Assembly: GCA_051878835.1 (NCBI GenBank)
Contig: JBJEKW010000011.1
Coordinates: forward strand, 7,170 to 71,169
Source: Olsenella_K sp051878835
Lineage (GTDB): Bacteria > Actinomycetota > Coriobacteriia > Coriobacteriales > Atopobiaceae
Direction: 5' to 3'
Length of the DNA stretch: 64,000 bases
Below the pieces are notes generated by a model, which did no database searches, was not told where the DNA came from, and saw only the letters and a list, made by a program, of their open reading frames with translations. Positions 33,672 through 42,742 of this stretch are shown piece after piece. The translations under genes were made by a program, and so were the position numbers. The number at the start of each line of letters is the position of its first letter. Within the stretch, counting starts at the first letter, position 1.

Positions 33672-34853
33672 CTAGTACTGGTGCGCTCTGGTCCAGGCCC
33701 ATGCGACAACCATGCCCGCAACCGCCGCGCACAGGCAGAGCCATGCGTTCGAGGCATCACTCAGCCCCAACACCAGACTGGCTGTGGCAGCCTTTGCCGA
33801 GGTGGTGCCGACACCCAGCAACACGCGACGCAGAATGCCCAGACCGACCACCCAGGCGGCAGGGACCGCGACGTTCCACCTGAGCGCACGCGACAGGCTC
33901 CAGTACTCCCAGGGAGAGGGATCCATCAGGGTCCGGACGAGACCGACCGCCAGCATCACCAGGGCGACGATGCGCAGCACGCCCAGCGCACCCACTGCTA
34001 GCACGGGCAGCATGTCCAGCAGAGGCTCTAATGCAGACGAGGTGGCTGCCAGGGAGGACAGCTGCGCGAGGTCCTTCGCCAGCAGCTGGAAGCACTGGAC
34101 CAGAAGCGAGACCGGTCCCAGCTCGGCTGCGACGATTGCCCCAACCTGCTGGGCGCCCACCACATAGGAAAGCCATGGTTGGAGGCCGCATACCAGGCAT
34201 ACGGCTCCGGCCACAAGGGCTGCCAGCTTGGGCATGGCCAGTCTGCCCTGTGGCTTTCGCAGCTTGCCATACGGATCCGGACTGCGGTCGAGCGCCTCGG
34301 CGGCCCTGTGCGCCTGCCTTCGCATCCACGAGACGGCCTGCCCCCTGGTGGGCATGCCGCCGCCGTAGCCACCGCCGGAGCGAGCGGGACCCGCCCCCTC
34401 GTCGGCACGCAGCGTCCGGTCCGGCCTGGCACCAGAGGCTGCCTCCTGCCGTGGATAGGAGCCCCGGAGCACGGTGCGCTCCGGGCTTGGGGCCTGCGGT
34501 GGTACGTACTGGGTAGGGTCAGCGTATTCGTGAGGCATCGCGGTCGTCTGGTAGCCAGCCCCAGGCGAGCCACGTCGTGAAGACACACCTTCCCCGACGC
34601 CACCCTCCTCGCCCAGCAGCGTCGTCTTCTGACTGTCGCTGGGCTGCGAGGAAACGCCCGCCTCTCTGGCGACACCAGACGACGGACGGCCCTCCGGCAC
34701 GTTCTGAGCGCTGGCGCCGTCGTATGAAGCCGCCCCCTCCGCAGCGCCCGACGGCTCGGCTGGCAGGCACCACCCGCAGCTGCTGCACACGTTGCTCCCC
34801 GGAGCCAGCGGAGCCCCGCAGCGAGGGCAGCGCCCCTGTGACACCTCGGACAT
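33672..34853 (-). CDS. Zinc-ribbon membrane protein of unknown function
   Basis: 393 residues. ATG 34853 follows GGAGGCGGG and lies 24 bp behind dnaE. Residues 8-28 are a zinc ribbon (CPRCGAPLAPGSNVCSSCG). About 150 residues of disordered Gly/Ser/Pro-rich linker follow, then a basic segment and four to five membrane helices (LAALVAGAVCLVCGLQPWLSYVVG, LPVLAVGALGVLRIVALVMLAVGLV, VPAAWVVGLGILRRVLLGV, ASNAWLCLCAAVAGMVVAWAW). Zinc-ribbon plus membrane proteins of this style are common in Coriobacteriia and lack a known role. Co-transcription with dnaE is likely but may be only positional. Confidence 0.78.
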   Translation of the reverse strand: MSEVSQGRCPRCGAPLAPGSNVCSSCGWCLPAEPSGAAEGAASYDGASAQNVPEGRPSSGVAREAGVSSQPSDSQKTTLLGEEGGVGEGVSSRRGSPGAGYQTTAMPHEYADPTQYVPPQAPSPERTVLRGSYPRQEAASGARPDRTLRADEGAGPARSGGGYGGGMPTRGQAVSWMRRQAHRAAEALDRSPDPYGKLRKPQGRLAMPKLAALVAGAVCLVCGLQPWLSYVVGAQQVGAIVAAELGPVSLLVQCFQLLAKDLAQLSSLAATSSALEPLLDMLPVLAVGALGVLRIVALVMLAVGLVRTLMDPSPWEYWSLSRALRWNVAVPAAWVVGLGILRRVLLGVGTTSAKAATASLVLGLSDASNAWLCLCAAVAGMVVAWAWTRAHQY

Positions 34854-34877
34854 GGGACCCGCCTCCTTCGTCCGTCG

Positions 34878-37800
34878 CTATGCCAGCACTACCTGGCCCT
34901 CCTTGCCCAGAAGGTCGTTCACTTCCGCCAAAAGGACCATGTTGTGGGCATCAACCCTGGTGGGCAGCGCCATGCGCAGCGTCTCGCCCTCGGAGCCCTC
35001 GACCAGGATCTCGACCCTGTCGAGGCCGTTGTAGCGGCCAAAGATGGAACCCAGCTGCTCCATGCGGCCCCTGCTGAGGCAGCGGCTGGGCAGCATGACC
35101 TCGAACACCTTCGGACGGTTCGTGTCGTCGTTCAACGCCAGGTCCTCGATGGACGAGCAGATGATCTGGTCACCGCGGTCGCCACGCTCCAGCTTGCCGT
35201 ACACCTTTATGAAGACGTTGCCCGTGGACTCGCCCGTCTGCTCGTCCACGTCGCCCGCCAGTATGTTTGCGCACTCCTTGTACAGCTTCGGGAACACCAC
35301 GCAGGTGATCTCGCCTTCCATGTCCTCCAGCGTGACGATGGCCATGGAGTCGCCGTTCTTCGTCGTCTTTTTCTGCAAGCCGGACACCATGCCCGCCAGC
35401 CTGATGGTCTTTCCCTCCTCCACCTTGTAGCGGGTCGTCGTGGCGCCCGTGTAGGGGTTCGTGTACTCCTCTGACGCGTTCAGGTCAGATATCTGGTAGT
35501 CACGCGCCTTCGTGAGGGCGTACTCGTACGGCCTCAGCGGGTGGTCCGAGACGTAGATGCCCAGCACGTCGTGCTCCTGTGCCAGCTTCAGGTTTCGGTC
35601 CCACTCGATGCCGTCCGGGGCGGGCACCTGGTCGTCGAAGCCCGATCCCTGCACGTCGCCGAACATGTCAAAGAAGGACACCTGCCCCGCGGCCTTGTCC
35701 TTCTGCCGCTTCGCGGCCGCGTCGATGATGTTCTGGGGGTTGTTCTTGTCGACGAAGTGCATGCACTGGCGCCGCGTGTACCCCGTGGAGTCGAAGGCGC
35801 CGGACTTGATCAGTGCCTCGACCACGCGGCGGTTCGCGTCCTTCGTGTCCATGCGTTCGACGAAGTCGTGGAGGTTCTTGAACGCGCCAGCGCGCTCGCG
35901 CTCCGCCATGATGGCCTCGCCCACGGCCTCGCCCACGCCCCTGATGCCGGCAAAGCCAAAGCGGATGCCCTCGTGGGTGGCCGTGAAGTCCTTGCCCGAC
36001 TCGTTTACGTCAGGCGGCAGGATGTCGATGCCCTCGTGGCGGCAGGCCGTCACGTAGTGCACGATCTTGTCGGTCTTTCCCATGTAGGAGGTCAGGACCG
36101 ACGCCATGTACTCGCGCGGGAAGTACGCCTTCAGCCATGCCGTCTGCATGACCAGGATGGCATAGCCCGCCGAGTGCGACTTGTTGAACGCGTAGGACGC
36201 GAACTTCAGGACGTCGTCCCAGATGCGCTGCGCCACCTCGCGCGTGTAGCCGTTCTCGACGGCGCCGTTCATCCAGTGGTCGTAGGTGGTCTCGTCCTTG
36301 CCGTTGTCCCAGTGGAATATCGTGCTGGTCAGAAGCTTGATCTTCTTTTTTGCAACGGGCTTGCGGATGCGCGAGTCGGACTCGCCGGCCGAGAAGCCAG
36401 ACATCTTGACCGAGATCTGCATGACCTGCTCCTGGTACACGATGGTGCCATAAGTCTCGGAGAGGATGGGGGCCAGGCGGTCGTCGTAGTACACGACGGG
36501 CTTGCGGCCGTTCATGCGGTCTATGTAGTCGGTGACCATGCCTGCGCCCAGGGGGCCGGGTCGGTACAGGGCAATCAGAGCCACGATCTGCTTGTACTCC
36601 TTCGGCTGCATGCTCTTGATCGTGGCGGTCATGCCGCCGGACTCCACCTGGAACACGCCGGCCGTGTGTCCGCTGCCCAGGAGCTCGTAGATCTTCGGGT
36701 CCGAGAAGTCGATTTTGTTCACGTCGAGGTCGACGCAGGTGGCGCCGGGCTTTATGCAGGCCTTCACCGCGTCGGGCATCTGGTCGATGTCGGATGCGCT
36801 GGGGTAGCTGCGCCTGATGTTGGCCAGGGCCTTGTTGATGACCGTAAGGGTGCGCAGGCCCAGGAAGTCCATCTTGAGCAGGCCCATGTCGGCGACCGAG
36901 TGGCCCTCGAACTGCGTGATGGTGACGTTGCCCTTCGTGTCCAGCTTCGTCGGCACGTGGTCGGTGACGGGCGTCGGCGCAATCAGGGTGGCGCAGGCGT
37001 GCACGCCCTCGCCGCGGGTCAGACCCTCGATGGACATGGCTGCGTCGATGATGCGACGGGCGTTCTCGTCGTGCTTGTAGGCCTCCTCGAAGTCCGGGGA
37101 GTACTGGTCTGGGTGCTTGTCGTTCTTGTGCAGGGCGTTGGCCAGCGAGAGCTTCGGGTCGTTGGCCAGCATCTTCGAGAGCTTCTGGCCCATGTAAACC
37201 GGAAAGCCCAGAACGCGGTTAGCGTCGTTGATGGCCTGCTTCGCCTTGATGGTGGAGTAGGTGATGACCTTGCACACGCGATCCTCGCCATAGACGTCGC
37301 GCACGTGCTGCAGTACGTCCTGCAGGTGCTCATCGTCGAAGTCCATGTCGATATCGGGCATCTCGGTACGCTGGGGCGAGAGGAACCTCTCGAACATGAG
37401 GCCGTTCTCCAGCGGGTCGAAGTTCGTGATGTTCATGGCGTAGGCCACGATGGCGCCGGCGGCGGAGCCACGGCCCGGCCCCACGCCGATGCCGTTGTCC
37501 TTTGCCCACTGCACGTAGTCCTGCACGATGAGGAAGTAGTTGGCGAAGCCCTTGTCGCAGATGATCTTGTACTCGTACTCGAAGCGGTCCTTGACGTTGA
37601 TGTCGTTGATGGTGACGTTGCGCCAGTCCTCGCCGTAGCGCTTTGCCAGGCCCTTCTCGCACTCCTCGCGGAAGCGCGCCTCGGCAGTCTCGCCGGGCTT
37701 CAGTCCAGGGAACTGCGGCAGGTACATGTGGGTCCAGTCGATCTCGTAGTTGCACTTTGCGGCAACCTCGAGGGTGTTGTCGCAGGCCTCGGGAATCCAC

Positions 37801-38792
37801 GAGAAGAGCTCGCGCATCTCCTCCTCGGACTTCATGTAGAACTCGGTGCCCTCCATGCGCATGCGGTTGGGGTCGTCCAGCGTGGTGGCCTTGCCGATGC
37901 ACGACAGGATGTCCTGCGTGGGGGCGTCCTCGCGCGTGAGGTAGTGGAAGTCGTTCGTGGCGATGACCTTCACGCCCAGCTCGCGGGCAATCTTTACCAG
38001 GTACTCGTCCAGCTTTCGGTCGTCCCAGCCGTTGCGAAACGTCAGGCCGTGGTCCTGGATCTCCATGTAGAAGTCGTCGCCAAAGACGTCCTTGAACGTG
38101 CGTGCCCACTTGCGCGCCTCGTCGAAGTTGCCGTCCAGGATGTTCTGCTGGATGATGCCCTGCACGCAGGCGCTCTGGCAGATGATGCCCTCGTGGTACT
38201 CCTTCAGCATGGCCAGCGTGGTGCGGGGCTTGTAGTACATCATCTCGTGGCCGGCGGCCTTCGACATGCACTTCATGAGGTTGTGGTAGCCGGTGGAGTT
38301 CTTTGCCAGCAGGATCAGGTGGTAGCGGCGCTGCTTCGTGCCGCGCTCGATGCAGTCGTCGGTGATGAAGTAGGCCTCGCAGCCAAATATGGGCTTTATG
38401 GTGAGCGACGGGCGGTTGGCCTTCACGGCTGCCAGGGCCTCGTCCTTGTGGTCCTTTCCGCCGTTCTTCTGCCAGATGTCCACGTCGGACGCCCACTGCT
38501 GATGCACACGGGAGTGCTCGGACGCATCGGGGGCGTCCTGCTCGGGCTCCTCCAGCTCCCAGTCCTTCGTGAAGCACTCGATGTCGTGCTTCCACTGCTT
38601 CATGTCTGCCGCGGCGTCGTTGTACTTTCGGCACTCCAGGTCCAGGTTCGGCATGCCGAACATGTAGCCATGGTCCGTCAGGGCGACGGCGGGCATACCC
38701 AGGTCCACCGCGCGCTTCACCATGTCGGGAATGCGCGTGGCTCCGTCCAGAATCGAGAAGTCAGAGTGGTTATGCAGGTGAACGAACGCCAT
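34878..38792 (-). CDS. dnaE: DNA polymerase III alpha subunit
   Basis: 1304 residues. ATG 38792 follows GGAGG. It is the replicative C-family polymerase. The N-terminal PHP domain starts FVHLHNHSDFSILDGATR. The palm holds the catalytic Asp residues in MPDIDMDFDDEH and GPGRGSAAGAIVAYAM lies before it. The finger region includes SFGFAGIRGVGEAV-like sequence, the (HhH)2 region follows, and an OB fold near RLAGMVSGLQKKTTKNGDSMAIVTLEDMEG. The protein is longer than E. coli DnaE by about 140 residues, mostly from an insert after the PHP start (ELEEPEQDAPDASEH). This is the main DnaE type, not ImuC/DnaE2, as no mutasome genes are nearby. Confidence 0.96.
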   Translation of the reverse strand: MAFVHLHNHSDFSILDGATRIPDMVKRAVDLGMPAVALTDHGYMFGMPNLDLECRKYNDAAADMKQWKHDIECFTKDWELEEPEQDAPDASEHSRVHQQWASDVDIWQKNGGKDHKDEALAAVKANRPSLTIKPIFGCEAYFITDDCIERGTKQRRYHLILLAKNSTGYHNLMKCMSKAAGHEMMYYKPRTTLAMLKEYHEGIICQSACVQGIIQQNILDGNFDEARKWARTFKDVFGDDFYMEIQDHGLTFRNGWDDRKLDEYLVKIARELGVKVIATNDFHYLTREDAPTQDILSCIGKATTLDDPNRMRMEGTEFYMKSEEEMRELFSWIPEACDNTLEVAAKCNYEIDWTHMYLPQFPGLKPGETAEARFREECEKGLAKRYGEDWRNVTINDINVKDRFEYEYKIICDKGFANYFLIVQDYVQWAKDNGIGVGPGRGSAAGAIVAYAMNITNFDPLENGLMFERFLSPQRTEMPDIDMDFDDEHLQDVLQHVRDVYGEDRVCKVITYSTIKAKQAINDANRVLGFPVYMGQKLSKMLANDPKLSLANALHKNDKHPDQYSPDFEEAYKHDENARRIIDAAMSIEGLTRGEGVHACATLIAPTPVTDHVPTKLDTKGNVTITQFEGHSVADMGLLKMDFLGLRTLTVINKALANIRRSYPSASDIDQMPDAVKACIKPGATCVDLDVNKIDFSDPKIYELLGSGHTAGVFQVESGGMTATIKSMQPKEYKQIVALIALYRPGPLGAGMVTDYIDRMNGRKPVVYYDDRLAPILSETYGTIVYQEQVMQISVKMSGFSAGESDSRIRKPVAKKKIKLLTSTIFHWDNGKDETTYDHWMNGAVENGYTREVAQRIWDDVLKFASYAFNKSHSAGYAILVMQTAWLKAYFPREYMASVLTSYMGKTDKIVHYVTACRHEGIDILPPDVNESGKDFTATHEGIRFGFAGIRGVGEAVGEAIMAERERAGAFKNLHDFVERMDTKDANRRVVEALIKSGAFDSTGYTRRQCMHFVDKNNPQNIIDAAAKRQKDKAAGQVSFFDMFGDVQGSGFDDQVPAPDGIEWDRNLKLAQEHDVLGIYVSDHPLRPYEYALTKARDYQISDLNASEEYTNPYTGATTTRYKVEEGKTIRLAGMVSGLQKKTTKNGDSMAIVTLEDMEGEITCVVFPKLYKECANILAGDVDEQTGESTGNVFIKVYGKLERGDRGDQIICSSIEDLALNDDTNRPKVFEVMLPSRCLSRGRMEQLGSIFGRYNGLDRVEILVEGSEGETLRMALPTRVDAHNMVLLAEVNDLLGKEGQVVLA

Positions 38793-39003
38793 GTGGCGAC
38801 CTCCCGGATACGCAAAGGGGCTAGCACGACCCCAGGGGCTTCGTGCGAGTGAACCTAGGATAGCCCAAGCCCGGAACGCTTTCGCGTTCAGAACATGTGT
38901 ACTAGTATCTCATCGCACAATCACCATGTCAAGAAGAACAAACGGATGTTCGTATGAACGATCATGGGTGGGCCGGCGCAGTGCCGGCCCACCCAGCACT
39001 TCT

Positions 39004-42000
39004 CTACAGCACGGGCGGCTGCTCTTCGTTGAACTCGTAGCTCACCGTCAGGGGCTCCCCGTCCGGCAGCTCCACCTCCACGCACACGAACTCGCAGCTG
39101 ACCTTCCGGAAGCCCTGGTCCATGAGCACCCGCGCATAGAAGTTGGCCTGCATGCGGTGGCGTGCGCGCACCTGCTCCACGCTCAGCCCCACGTCGCCGG
39201 TCTTGTAGTCCACCAGGTAGGCGTGGGAGCCGGCTGCAGCGGGTGAGCAATCCTTCGTCCCCTGCTCACGGTCGTAGGACAGAAGGTCGATGGCGCCCTC
39301 CACGTACTCGCCGAAGCCGCTGTGGGCCTGGCTGAAGAACGGCACCTCCGCTCGCACGACATCGTGCGCCAGGGCGCGCCTCCTGGCGTCGCTGCGGCTC
39401 CAGCGCTCCAGCGCGCGTGACAGCCTGCCGCGCGCCCGCTCCGAGAGGTGCCAGTAGTCGGCAGTCCGCCGGATCCGCTCCGAGGTGGGGTACGCACCGG
39501 TGACCACCATGGTCTGGGCCAGCTCGTGGAAGGCGGAGCCCAGGTTCGTGGCCTTGTCGGCGTCGTCCGGCTGCTGCGCTGCCTCCGCGTCGTCCGCATG
39601 GTCGGCATCCTGGGTCACCTGCACGGCGCGAGGAATCCTGCCCCTGGCTGGGGTCGGCTCGTCGTCTGCCACCTCGTCCGCAGACGAGGCCTGGAAGCTC
39701 TGCAGCAGCTGGGCGTGAGCGCTGGAGTAGCTGTACACGCCGTCGCGCGCCCGCCAGTCCACCACGTCGGAGGCCATGCCGTCGCCCACGGGCTGGAAGA
39801 TCAGGAAGTCGTCCTGACCCGAAGCCATGTCATCACCAGGCCGAACATCACCCGAGGCGGGGGGCACCAACCCAGCCGTAGTCCCTGCAGCCGTGTCCGC
39901 CTGGGCACCCAGGGTCGCAAGGGCTGCCGGCAGATCGTAGTGCTCGCCGTCGCCCATCTGCAGCGTGCCGCCGGAATCCACCGCCACGCCCTTCCGTCCG
40001 TCCGCATCCTTGACGCGGCTCAGCGTGACGCAGCGCACGTGCGCATCCTCCTTGGGAGGACGACGCTCGTCCTCCTCCAGTGGGCGCCTCTGGTCGGGAT
40101 ACTCGAACTTGTGGTAGTTCAGGCGGCTCTGACCCACGGGAGGCAGGCCGCCCGAGAACAGCGCGCCCAAGGTCCTTTGTGCCAGCTCGGGCGCGTAGCC
40201 CTCCTTGCCCTGGCGGCACGATATGCCCAGCACCAGCGCTTCGGCGGCGCGGGTCAGCGCCACATACAGCAGCCTGGTCTTCTCCTCCTGGGACTCCTGG
40301 TCGTTTTGGCAGCGCAAGAAGCGATACCACTCCCCCAGCTCGTCCGGCGAGTACACGGGGTCCTTTTTGTCCAGATCAGAGAGCCTCTGTAAGAGGTCGT
40401 CGCTCTTTCTGGTCTCGTCCTTGGCGGGCTTCAGCACGGCCATGCGGCGGCCGTCGGCAGTCCTGCCGCTGACCAGGGGCAACGCGTCCGCGGACACGTT
40501 CCAGCACTCGGACACGGCCACCACGGGGAACTCCAGGCCCTTCGAGGCATGGATGGTCATGATGCGCACCGCGTCCATGGAGCCGCCGGACAGCTTTGCG
40601 GGCGGGATCTTCGAGTAGCGCAGCCAGACGTCGAACTCGGCGGCGGCCCGGGCCGGCCCCAGCCCCAGCTCCTGCGTCAGGTCGCGGATGTAGCCCAGGG
40701 CCACCAGGACGTTGGCCTCGACAGCCTGGCCGTCGGAGCCCTGGCGCTCCAGCCTGCCCAGCCAGCCGGACTGGCGCACCACCCACTGGCACACGTCTGC
40801 CACCGGCATCGTGGTCACGGCGTCGCGAGCGGCCGTCAGCACGCGACGGGCGTGCTCCAGCCGGACCGAAGGCTGTCTGCCCTGGAAGTACTCCCCCGAC
40901 TCGAAGGTCCGCTGTATCTGCTGCTTTGTGGGTGCGTCCAGGTGCTCCATGGAGCGCGTCCCCAGAAGGATGAAATCGTTCGCGTCCAGGTCGAACATCG
41001 GCGAGGACAACAGCGGGAACAGTCCGCTCTCGGCATCCTCCCAGGTGGCCAGCGTGTGCAGCAGGTAGGCCATGACCTGCGTCTCGGCCGCCCCGGTGAA
41101 CGTGGAGCCTCCGGTGACCACGCAGTCCATGCCGCGCGAGCGCAGGGCGTCTATGTAGAGGTCGGCATGGGTGGTGACGCCCAGCAGCAGCACCATGCCG
41201 CCCAGGGGCTGTCCCGCCCTCCAGTAGTCCTGCAGGCGCTCGGCGATGGCGGCAGCCATGACGGCGGTCTGCTCCTGCATCTGCTGGCCACCCTGTACGC
41301 AGCTCAGCTCGACGTTGATCCTGGGCAGGTCCTTTGCGACGTACTTTCGGTCGTGCCTGTCCACGCTGTCGCATTTGAGGTTGGGCTCCAGGTGCATGAA
41401 GTTGCGCACGACGCCGCCATGCCTGTCGTCGCACACGCAGTCGACCAGGCTGAGCACGTCCGCGTGGCTGCGGAAGTTCTTGCCCATCTGGATGACCTGC
41501 TCGTCGGGAAGCTCCCCCTGCCGGCCCCGGAACACGCTGACGTCCGCGCCGCGGAAGCGATAGATGGACTGCTGGGCGTCGCCCACCGTGGCGAGGTGAC
41601 GTCCGTCCCCACCGGCAAGGATGTTGATGAGCTCCAGCTGGCGCTGGTCGGTGTCCTGGAACTCGTCCACCATAACCAGGCGGAACCTGTGCGTGTAGTC
41701 ACGGGCGACCTCGGGGTGCTCCTTCACGGCGCGCAGGGCCTCGATGATAAGGTCGTCGTTGTCCAGGACCGACGCCTGTCGCTTCAGCTGGCCGTAGCAG
41801 TCATCCAGCTGTCGGGCAAGCTCCACAAGCGTGTCCAGCAGCGGTCGCGTGACGGCCAGCCTGGACTCCAGCCGGGTCATGACCAGCTGGTCCTTCGCAT
41901 CGCCCAGAAGCTCGCCGAACGCCTTGCCGGTGGCGGGCAGCTTCACGCTGGCTAGGGCCTCCATGGCAGCCTCGCCCGTCCGGGCGCCGGGAGCCAGGGC

Positions 42001-42738
42001 CATGAACGCGTCCAGGGCCTCCTTCGACTTCGTGAGCTTGCCCTTGGCGCTGGCCGTGACCCCCGTTTGCGACAGCAGCGCCTCGACCTCACGCAGCAGG
42101 GCATCCATCTGCTGCGACACCTGTGCCTGCGGAGGCATCACCAGTCCGTCGAACCCGCCCGGCGTGGACCGGGCGGTGCGGTATATGGCGTCGACCATGC
42201 CCAGGATGCCGCTGTACCCCTGCTGCAGCTCGGTGCCGTAGTCGTACTGGTCGAACAGGCTGCGCAGCGCGGGGTCCGCCTGCGCCCTGTCCTGCGCGCC
42301 GCCAACCACCTGCTGCAGCGCCTGCGCGTACAGCTCGTGCTCCTCGTTGGCCGAGACGACCTTGAAGTTGGGGTCGAACCCCAGGTCCAGGGCATGGCGC
42401 TTCAGGATGCGCGAGCACATGCCGTGAATGGTGCTGATCCAGGCGGAGTCCACTTGAAGGGCGTACTTGCGCAGGTCAGGGCCAGAGGAGCGCAGCGCGG
42501 CGCGCACGCGCTCCTTTATCTCGCGGGCGGCGGCGTTCGTGAAGGTGATCACGAGCACCTGCGACAGGTCGTCCAGGTAGGCAGCCCCATCCGTGCCCGA
42601 CCCCTTCGAGAGCGCCCACACCACGCGCTTCGTCAGGGTGAATGTCTTTCCCGAGCCGGCGCCCGCCTCGACGAACAGGGGCACGTCTAGCTTCTTGACG
42701 ATCTGCTTTTGTTCATCGCTGAGTTTCGAGAAGTCCAT
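39004..42738 (-). CDS. addA: ATP-dependent helicase/nuclease subunit A (AddA)
   Basis: 1244 residues from ATG 42738, 4 bp behind addB. It is the helicase-nuclease subunit that resects double-strand breaks to a chi-like site for RecA loading. UvrD-like helicase motifs: FVEAGAGSGKTFTLTKRV (Walker A), FRLVMVDEFQDTDQRQLEL (motif II), VGDAQQSIYRFRGADVSVF (motif III) and IMTIHASKGLEFPVVAVS (motif V). The C-terminal RecB-type nuclease has EGAIDLLSYD and YLVDYKTGD, with the Asp and Lys intact. The length fits the family. Paired with addB in one operon. Confidence 0.95.
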   Translation of the reverse strand: MDFSKLSDEQKQIVKKLDVPLFVEAGAGSGKTFTLTKRVVWALSKGSGTDGAAYLDDLSQVLVITFTNAAAREIKERVRAALRSSGPDLRKYALQVDSAWISTIHGMCSRILKRHALDLGFDPNFKVVSANEEHELYAQALQQVVGGAQDRAQADPALRSLFDQYDYGTELQQGYSGILGMVDAIYRTARSTPGGFDGLVMPPQAQVSQQMDALLREVEALLSQTGVTASAKGKLTKSKEALDAFMALAPGARTGEAAMEALASVKLPATGKAFGELLGDAKDQLVMTRLESRLAVTRPLLDTLVELARQLDDCYGQLKRQASVLDNDDLIIEALRAVKEHPEVARDYTHRFRLVMVDEFQDTDQRQLELINILAGGDGRHLATVGDAQQSIYRFRGADVSVFRGRQGELPDEQVIQMGKNFRSHADVLSLVDCVCDDRHGGVVRNFMHLEPNLKCDSVDRHDRKYVAKDLPRINVELSCVQGGQQMQEQTAVMAAAIAERLQDYWRAGQPLGGMVLLLGVTTHADLYIDALRSRGMDCVVTGGSTFTGAAETQVMAYLLHTLATWEDAESGLFPLLSSPMFDLDANDFILLGTRSMEHLDAPTKQQIQRTFESGEYFQGRQPSVRLEHARRVLTAARDAVTTMPVADVCQWVVRQSGWLGRLERQGSDGQAVEANVLVALGYIRDLTQELGLGPARAAAEFDVWLRYSKIPPAKLSGGSMDAVRIMTIHASKGLEFPVVAVSECWNVSADALPLVSGRTADGRRMAVLKPAKDETRKSDDLLQRLSDLDKKDPVYSPDELGEWYRFLRCQNDQESQEEKTRLLYVALTRAAEALVLGISCRQGKEGYAPELAQRTLGALFSGGLPPVGQSRLNYHKFEYPDQRRPLEEDERRPPKEDAHVRCVTLSRVKDADGRKGVAVDSGGTLQMGDGEHYDLPAALATLGAQADTAAGTTAGLVPPASGDVRPGDDMASGQDDFLIFQPVGDGMASDVVDWRARDGVYSYSSAHAQLLQSFQASSADEVADDEPTPARGRIPRAVQVTQDADHADDAEAAQQPDDADKATNLGSAFHELAQTMVVTGAYPTSERIRRTADYWHLSERARGRLSRALERWSRSDARRRALAHDVVRAEVPFFSQAHSGFGEYVEGAIDLLSYDREQGTKDCSPAAAGSHAYLVDYKTGDVGLSVEQVRARHRMQANFYARVLMDQGFRKVSCEFVCVEVELPDGEPLTVSYEFNEEQPPVL

Positions 42739-42742
42739 GGAT

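Noticed and set aside
35541..38852. 1103-codon plus-strand open frame opposite dnaE
   Set aside because: It is the complement of dnaE. Its composition (Val/His/Leu/Arg repeats) is that of an antisense shadow.
38880..38960. LexA box upstream of dnaE
   Set aside because: GAAC-ATGT-GTAC has a mismatch in the second half-site, and GTTC-GTAT-GAAC has the half-sites in the wrong order.
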